Shown here: positions 58,848-64,000 of the stretch, piece after piece
Layout: each line of letters opens with the position of its first letter
Position numbering within the stretch: the stretch's first letter is position 1
Source: Viscum album
Taxonomy: Eukaryota > Streptophyta > Magnoliopsida > Santalales > Viscaceae
NCBI GenBank assembly: GCA_963277665.1
Contig: CAUJRU010000140.1
Span: 310,001 to 374,000 of the forward strand
Direction: 5' to 3'
DNA length: 64,000 nucleotides
Notes under the pieces: generated by a model
Databases searched by the model: none
What the model saw: only the letters and a program-made list of their open reading frames with translations
Told to the model about the DNA's origin: nothing
Made by a program: the position numbers and the translations under genes

Positions 58848-59640
58848 CAAAGTTAAAATTCAAGAAGAAATATGATTATAAGGACAAGAAGTAAAATAAA
58901 GCTATGAAAGCAACCTGGAGTGCATCTAAAGACATCACCAGTGAATCTGATGTTTCTGATTCTGAGAAGAATCATGCCATCATGTGTTTCATAACCAACA
59001 CATCTAAGGTAACCTTAGATACTCTTGTTTTAAATTGTTATTATTCTAAAGATGATGCAGAATCTGATTCTGATTTTGAAAACATGACTAGTAAAGAATT
59101 ATTTGAATACTGTAATATGCTGGAGGAGACATGAAATGAACTTAAGGATAAATACAAATCATTAAAGAAACAGCATGCTCTCACTACTACTGTTAAAACC
59201 TAACTTACTATTGAAAAAGAGAAGAATTCTCAATTGTTAAAGGAAAATTCAGAACTGAAAATTTCAAATGAGCAACTTAGAAAATACTTAGAGAAGTTTA
59301 CAAATGGAAAAGACACACTTACTCAAATTTTAGGTAAAAAAGTTGCACCTAAATACACTACTGGTTTGGGATACCAACCTGGACAGAGACAGTTCACTAA
59401 AACTCGATTTATTCCTAAGTCTGGACAAAATTATGCTTATTCTAGTTCTGGAAATTCATATGCTTCAACCAGTTATTCATATGGTTATAGGTCAAATAAA
59501 GTTTATCTTTAAAAATATTTTGATTCTATAAATTATATGAGACCCATAAGACAAATATGGGTACCTAAAGCTTTGATTTCTAACCTTTCTGGACCCAAGA
59601 AGATCTGGGTACCAAAATCATTCCCTATCTAAAACTGTTT
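58848..59640 (+). pseudogene. gag: E gag, C-terminal part after A2
   Basis: Resumes the same frame as the part before A2, completing the knuckle (GDC continues as PKLK). It then has a Ser/Asp-rich stretch (58904-59134), a Lys/Glu/Leu-rich segment with coiled-coil character (about 59135-59300, for example LLKENSELKISNEQLRKYLE) and a GLGYQPGQRQFTKT segment, then two IWVPK motifs (59550-59620) that in SIRE-type elements lie just before the protease. Stops near 58892, 59132, 59201 and 59510; a frameshift between about 59630 and 59665. Confidence 0.8.
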
Positions 59641-59990
59641 TTTAGGAAACATGCTTAAAGAGTTCTCACAAGAAAGTATGGTACTTGTATAGTGGATGTT
59701 CAAGACATATGTCTGGAGATTATTCATGTTTCAAAAGTTTAATAAAGGTTGATGGAGGACATGTCACCTTTGGTGATAATTCTAAAGGAAAGATCATCGG
59801 CCTAGGCCAAATTGGTAACACTGATTCAGTTTTAATTTCTAAAGTTTTATTTGTTGATAGACTTAAGTATAAACTGTTAAGTATTTCTCAATTATGTGAT
59901 GATGGATTTAATGTGAAGTTTGAAAATGATACTTGTAATTTTTTTAATTCAAAAAATATTTTAGAATTTTCTGCTTTAAGAAATGAAAAT
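59641..59990 (+). pseudogene. pol: E protease
   Basis: KKVWYLYSGCSRHMSG occupies the place of the copia protease active site W-Y-L-D-S-G-C-S-R-H-M; the catalytic Asp is Tyr (TAT at 59688-59690), which should abolish activity. Downstream VTFGDNSKGKIIGLG and KYKLLSISQLCDDGF are the normal following blocks. The frame is open to 60404 into integrase. Confidence 0.8.
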
Positions 59991-61290
59991 GTTTATGCAG
60001 TTGATTTAAATTCTTTAGCTAAGAAAAATGTTACTTTCCTAAATTCTTTTCATAAAGAGTCTTGGCTTTGGCATAGAAGATTAGGACACTTCAATATCTA
60101 TTCACTTAGAAAGCTAACTAGAAAAAACTTAGTTAGAGACCTACCAAAACTTGAATTCCCAAATGACAAAGTTTGTAATCCCTGTCAAAGGGGAAAGCAA
60201 TATAAAGTTTCTTTTAAATCAAAGAAAGATGTTTCAAATTATCAACCTCTCGAGTTGGTTCAAATGGACTTGTTTGGACCATCAAGAGTTTCTAGTTTAA
60301 ATGGGAAGAACTATGTCTATGTTCTAGTAGATGAATTTTCTAGATATACTTGGGTATACTTCTTAGCTCAAAAAAGTGAAGCTTGTTTTTATTTTGTTAA
60401 ATAATCCAAATCTGTTGAAAATCTTAGTGGACTTAAGATTAAAACTCTAAGAAGTTATCATGGCCGTGAGTTTGAAAATCATGAATTTGAATCTTATTGC
60501 TCACACAATGGCTATAGTCACAACTTTTCTGCTCCTAGAACACCTCAGCATAATGGTATAGTAGAAAGAAGGAATAGAACCCTTCAAGAAATAGCTAGAA
60601 CCATGCTCAATGAATATGACTTGCCTATTTACTTTTGGGATGAGGCTGTGAATATAGCTTGTTATATTATTAATAGAGTCTTAATTAGACTAGTTCTTAA
60701 GAATACCCCTTATGAGTTGTGGAATAATAGAAAACCTAAAGTTAGTTACTTTAGAGTCTTCGGCTGCAATGTTTTTATTCTTAATACAAAGAACAATCTG
60801 TACAAGTTTGCTTCTAAGAGTGATGAAGGAAATTTTCTTGGTGATTCTTTAAATAGCAAAGCCTATAGAGTCTATAATAAAAGAACCAAATGTGTGGAAG
60901 AATTTGTTCACATCAAGTTTGATGAAACTGATCCACATAAGCCTAAAACCTCTCTTGAAAATCTTGAAGAAGATTTAAGTGTTTTGAACCTTAATGATGA
61001 ATCTAAAGAACCTACTGTAAAAACATCCAGTTCTGGACATATTCCAGAATCTGCTGCTATGGAACCCGAACCTATAGATGAACCTGAAATTTCTAGTCCT
61101 ACCTTTACTAGATCAACAAGGATTCTAAAGAATCTTCCTTTGGATGCTGTTGTTGGTAATCTTGATAGAGGGACACCGACTAGAGCTTCTATAAGAAATC
61201 AGGTTGAACATCAAGCTTTTCTGTCACAGCTAGAACCTAAAAATAACAATGATGCTATCAATGATGAATTTTGGGTAATGGCTATGCAAT
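59991..61290 (+). pseudogene. pol: E integrase
   Basis: Zinc-binding GAG-pre-integrase block SWLWHRRLGHFN...CNPCQRGKQ (60060-60200). The core has QMDLFGP with the first catalytic Asp (about 60266), then VDEFSRYTWVYF, then a stop at 60402. The second-Asp block reads RSYHGREFEN (Asp replaced by Tyr, about 60456). The Glu is present in TPQHNGIVERRNR (about 60545). After this the frame is open from 60603 to 61292 through YFRVFGCNVFILN and a polar linker with STRILKNLP. Two of the catalytic changes in this element are the same GAT-to-TAT type. Confidence 0.85.
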
Positions 61291-62140
61291 AAGAGTTAAA
61301 TCAATTTGAAAGAAACAAAGTCTGGGAATTAGATGACAGACCTAAGGAAACTTTAACAATAGGCACAAAATAGGTTTTTGGAAACAAAGTTGATGAGTCT
61401 GGAAACATAGTTTGAAACAAAGCTAGACTAGTTACACAAGGATATAGTCAAAAAGAAGGAATATACTTTGAGGAAACCTTTTCACCTATAGCCAGATTAT
61501 AATCCATTAGGATCTTAATTGCATATGCTGGTCATCTGAATTTCAAGTTATATCAAATGGATGTCAAAAGTGCTTTTCTAAATGGTTTTATTGTTGAAGA
61601 TGTTTTTGTTGAGCAACCACCTGGATTTATTAATCCTCATTTTTCAAATCATGTTTTTAAACTTTCTAAAGCTTTATATGGCTTAAAAAAGCTCCAAGAG
61701 CTTGGTATGATAGACTTAGTAATTTTTTTATTTCAGAAAGTTTTACTAAAGGGATTGCTGATCCAACTCTTTTTATTAAAAGAATATCTAAAGATGTTTT
61801 AATAGTTCAAATCTTTGTTGATGATATTATTTTTGGATCTTCTAAACATTATTTGTGTACAGATTTTTCAAAGAATATGCAAAATGAATTTGAAATGAGT
61901 TTAATGGGAGAGCTTAAATATTTTCTTGGATTTCAAGTGTTTCAAAATTAAAATGGTATTGTTTTAAATCAAAGTAAATATAGAAAGGATATTTTAAAAC
62001 GTTTTGGTTTGGATAGTATTAAGGAAAGTGAAACTCCTATGAGTACTGTTTGGAAATTGGATGCAGATGAAACTGGGAAACCAGTGGATCAAACCAATTA
62101 CTGAGGTCTTATTGGAATCTTACTTTACCTTACTGCTAGT
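61291..62140 (+). pseudogene. pol: E reverse transcriptase
   Basis: Begins NQFERNKVWEL, then ARLVTQGYSQKEGIYFEETF, QMDVKSAFLNGFIVEDVFVE and KALYGLKK. A frameshift near 61690 moves the remainder to another frame, where DRLSNFF-like sequence leads to the intact catalytic FVDDIIFGS (Asp pair 61820-61825), then FEMSLMGELKYFLGF. Stops at about 61290, 61371, 61414, 61500 and 61948. Typical copia RT. Confidence 0.85.
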
Positions 62141-62740
62141 CGACCAGATATTATGTTTAGTGTGTGTATGTGTGGAAGATTTCAAGTTAATCCAAAAGAA
62201 TCGCATTTACTTCCTGTTAAAATAATTTTTAATTATCTTAAAAATACTGTAAAATTTGGTTTGTTTTACCCAAAAGGACAACCCTTTGAGCTAATGAGTT
62301 ATTCAGATGATGAATTTTCTGGTTGCAAGTTTGATAGAAGGAGCACTTATGGAACATGTCTTTTATTAGGAAAGTACTTAGTATCATTGTGTAGTAAGAA
62401 GCAGCATTATGTAGCATTATCTACTACCGAAGTAGAGTACATTACTGCTGGTAGTTGATGTGCACAAATTCCGTAGATGAAACACACTCTTTTGGACTAT
62501 GGATATGACTTTAGACTCGTGCCAATAAACTGTGACAATACTAGTGAAATAAATATCTCGAAGAACCCTGTGTCTCACTTTAGGACCAAACACATTGATG
62601 TGAGGCACCATTTCTTGAGAGATCATTACCAAAGAGGTGATATTACTCTTGAGTTTATAGGCACTGAACATCAATTAGCCAACATTTTCACTAAACCTTT
62701 GAGTTCAGACAGGTTAGGTTACATTAGACACGAGTTATGA
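62141..62740 (+). pseudogene. pol: E RNase H and end of pol
   Basis: Same frame as the second half of RT: ASRPDIMFSVCMCGRFQVNP, YLKNTVKFGLFYPKG, SYSDDEFSGCKFDRRSTYGT (first Asp), KKQHYVALSTTEVEYI (Glu), CDNTSEINISKNPVSHFRTK with HIDVRHHFLRD, and the closing GTEHQLANIFTKPL. One stop at about 62456. Ends with TGA at 62738-62740. Confidence 0.87.
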
Positions 62741-62768
62741 ATGTTTAACCTCAATCGGTAGCTATTAT

Positions 62769-62905
62769 CACCGATGTGAAATTCTCACCGATGTGAAATT
62801 CTCACCAATGTGAAATTATCACCGATATAAAACCTCACTGATGTAAAACCTCACCGATGTAACCTCACTAATAGAAATTCTCACCGATGTATGTGCTGTT
62901 TTAAA
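62769..62905 (+). repeat. Degenerate ~17-bp tandem repeat (CACCGATGTGAAATTCT) after E pol
   Basis: About eight units of 14-17 bp in a row, each starting CACCGAT, CACCAAT or CACTGAT. The ACCGAT core is also the core of the dispersed repeats in the E 5' LTR (45221-45800), so the same element has two separate ACCGAT arrays. Confidence 0.75.
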
Positions 62906-63042
62906 ACTTATGTCTGCCTCCAGAATCTGAATCGTTTTTACTTTATTTCATTTTGTTTATTTATTTTATGATTCCTAAATGATAAAACTAATGTCTGAGC
63001 TACTTCTAAATCCATCGAGCCTCAAACCTTAACCCTCGAACC

Positions 63043-64000
63043 TTGGCTCCCGAATCCTTAGAGAACCCAAAATCCTTCGAACCATCGATGGAAAAAAACA
63101 AACTTCCTACCATCAGAGATGACTCTGCTGAGCCGAAAACAAAGAAGCAAAGGATCGAGCAAGAAGCAAGTGGTAGTGGAAGTGTTGCTAGAACTAGTTC
63201 GGGGAGACGACCAGTGAATCATCATCTGTAAAATCGAGTTATTGTGATTGAAAAGGAACTGAGTGTAGAATGGCTGCTGCCTAGCAGGTCCTTAGTGCTT
63301 GAAGTTCTTGAAGATCAAAAATGGGTAGAGTGTTTTTCTAACAACAGTGTTCCTTACTTTCCAAAATTAGTGAAACAATTTTACAATTTTGTAACCTTTG
63401 ATGAATCGGAGAATGAAAATCGAGTAACTTATTTTGTGAATAGAAAGGAGATGTTGTTTTCATCTGTTGAATGGGCTGAGTAATTGAAAGTTCCACATGG
63501 AGGAGTATCTGGGAATTTCGCGAGAGCCATGCCACATACCAGTGACATTTTAGATTATGAGACTTCTTTGGAAGAGCTAACTGGTGATGGAAGTCAAAGA
63601 CAAGTAGTTGCTGCAGAAATGGATGGAGAGAACAGACTTCTATTAAAATTTGTTCAACATGTCTTGATACCGAGGAGATGAGACTTTGCCAATTTGAGAT
63701 ATCAGGATATCTATCTCCTGCACCTCTTAAGATATTGCGTAAAGTTTAATCTGTTCAGATTGCTGATGCTTTAGATGGAAGATATGACAAGGCCGAAATC
63801 AAAGACAAATTCCCTATTCTTTGCTAAGCTAATCTCTGTGATGATCAAGGTAAAAGGGGTTACTATGTCTCAAGATGAGACAACGGTAGAAAATAATAAC
63901 TTTTGTATCACAACTACAGTTTGTAAGTACATGAAAATAAATTGGAACCCTTGGAGAGGAGAATGGGTCAATGATGGCCAGAGGGTGTATGACAAGTTTA
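63043..64000 (+). pseudogene. E additional ORF downstream of pol (partial)
   Basis: Three consecutive open stretches in one frame (63043-63231, 63244-63483, 63484-63681), separated by single stops, then degraded sequence to the window end. The N-terminus is polar with a basic patch (KTKKQR); later LLPSRSLVLEVLEDQKWVEC, FYNFVTFDESENENRVTYFV, and RLLLKFVQHVLIPRR followed, past a stop, by IYLLHLL. The last motifs recall the plant transposon-associated domain found in extra ORFs of some gypsy and copia elements (family resemblance judged by eye). SIRE/Maximus elements often carry an extra ORF in this place. Function unknown; no membrane segment seen in the part present. Confidence 0.5.

Larger units (their letters stand above)
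45221..64000 (+). mobile_element. Element E: SIRE/Maximus-like Ty1/copia element with extra 3' ORF (right end outside window)
   Basis: A 5' LTR (45221-47084), primer site, gag, then (after the A2 insertion) the rest of gag, protease, integrase, RT and RNase H in copia order, followed by a further open region past pol. The long gag with knuckle and coiled coil, the WYL-x-SGCSRHM protease block and the additional ORF fit the SIRE/Maximus lineage. Fewer stops than B or C, but at least two frameshifts. E sits in C's integrase; the predicted left target repeat is ACAAG (45216-45220). The 3' LTR is not in the window. Confidence 0.85.

Overview
This window looks like repeat-rich, AT-rich intergenic DNA from a large plant genome. 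I see no host gene, rRNA or functional tRNA. Everything I can identify is LTR retrotransposon sequence, nested several layers deep: Ty3/gypsy elements (one with a chromodomain-like C-terminus) and Ty1/copia elements. Most carry initiator-Met-tRNA primer sites and are broken by stops and frameshifts. I cannot name the species. Element letters below are mine.

Layout, left to right. A1 (1-8176) is a non-autonomous gypsy-type element with ~4.2 kb LTRs, its 5' LTR cut by the window edge. It abuts H (8177-8611), the start of a minus-strand LTR, which abuts G (8612-11374), another minus-strand LTR with its primer site. G lies in F, a very old copia element on the plus strand whose remains flank later insertions (11375-12276 integrase; 24747-27778 reverse transcriptase, RNase H, polypurine tract and 3' LTR). 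B (12277-24746) is a complete but decayed gypsy element with gag, protease, RT, RNase H, integrase and a chromodomain-like tail, inserted in F. C (27779-45220) is a badly decayed gypsy element with A-like LTRs, inserted in F's 3' LTR. D (31996-39401) is a non-autonomous copia-type element inserted in C's LTR (duplication TTTAT). E (45221 to past 64000) is a SIRE/Maximus-like copia element inserted in C's integrase; it carries gag-pol and an additional open frame after pol. A2 (48171-58842) is a complete second A element inserted inside the zinc knuckle of E's gag (duplication TTGTC). Inferred order, oldest first: F; then B, C and G; D and E in C; A2 in E; H in G; A1 in H.

How the parts may work together. 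A, B and C share LTR sequence: start, core promoter, downstream leader, a box near the 3' end, and primer site. A encodes only the nucleocapsid (zinc-knuckle) end of gag, so it presumably relied on B- or C-like elements for RT and integrase.

The most interesting signal is in the region downstream of the TATA box of these LTRs. It holds two or three hairpins about 190-200 bp apart with different but self-complementary stems and a nearly invariant loop containing the palindrome CGTACGTACG. Splice-site-like sequences bracket them in A and B. This could be an RNA packaging or dimerisation signal kept in trans between autonomous and non-autonomous elements, but that is inference. A second notable signal is an array of GCGCGAAA (E2F-like) words in D's LTRs.
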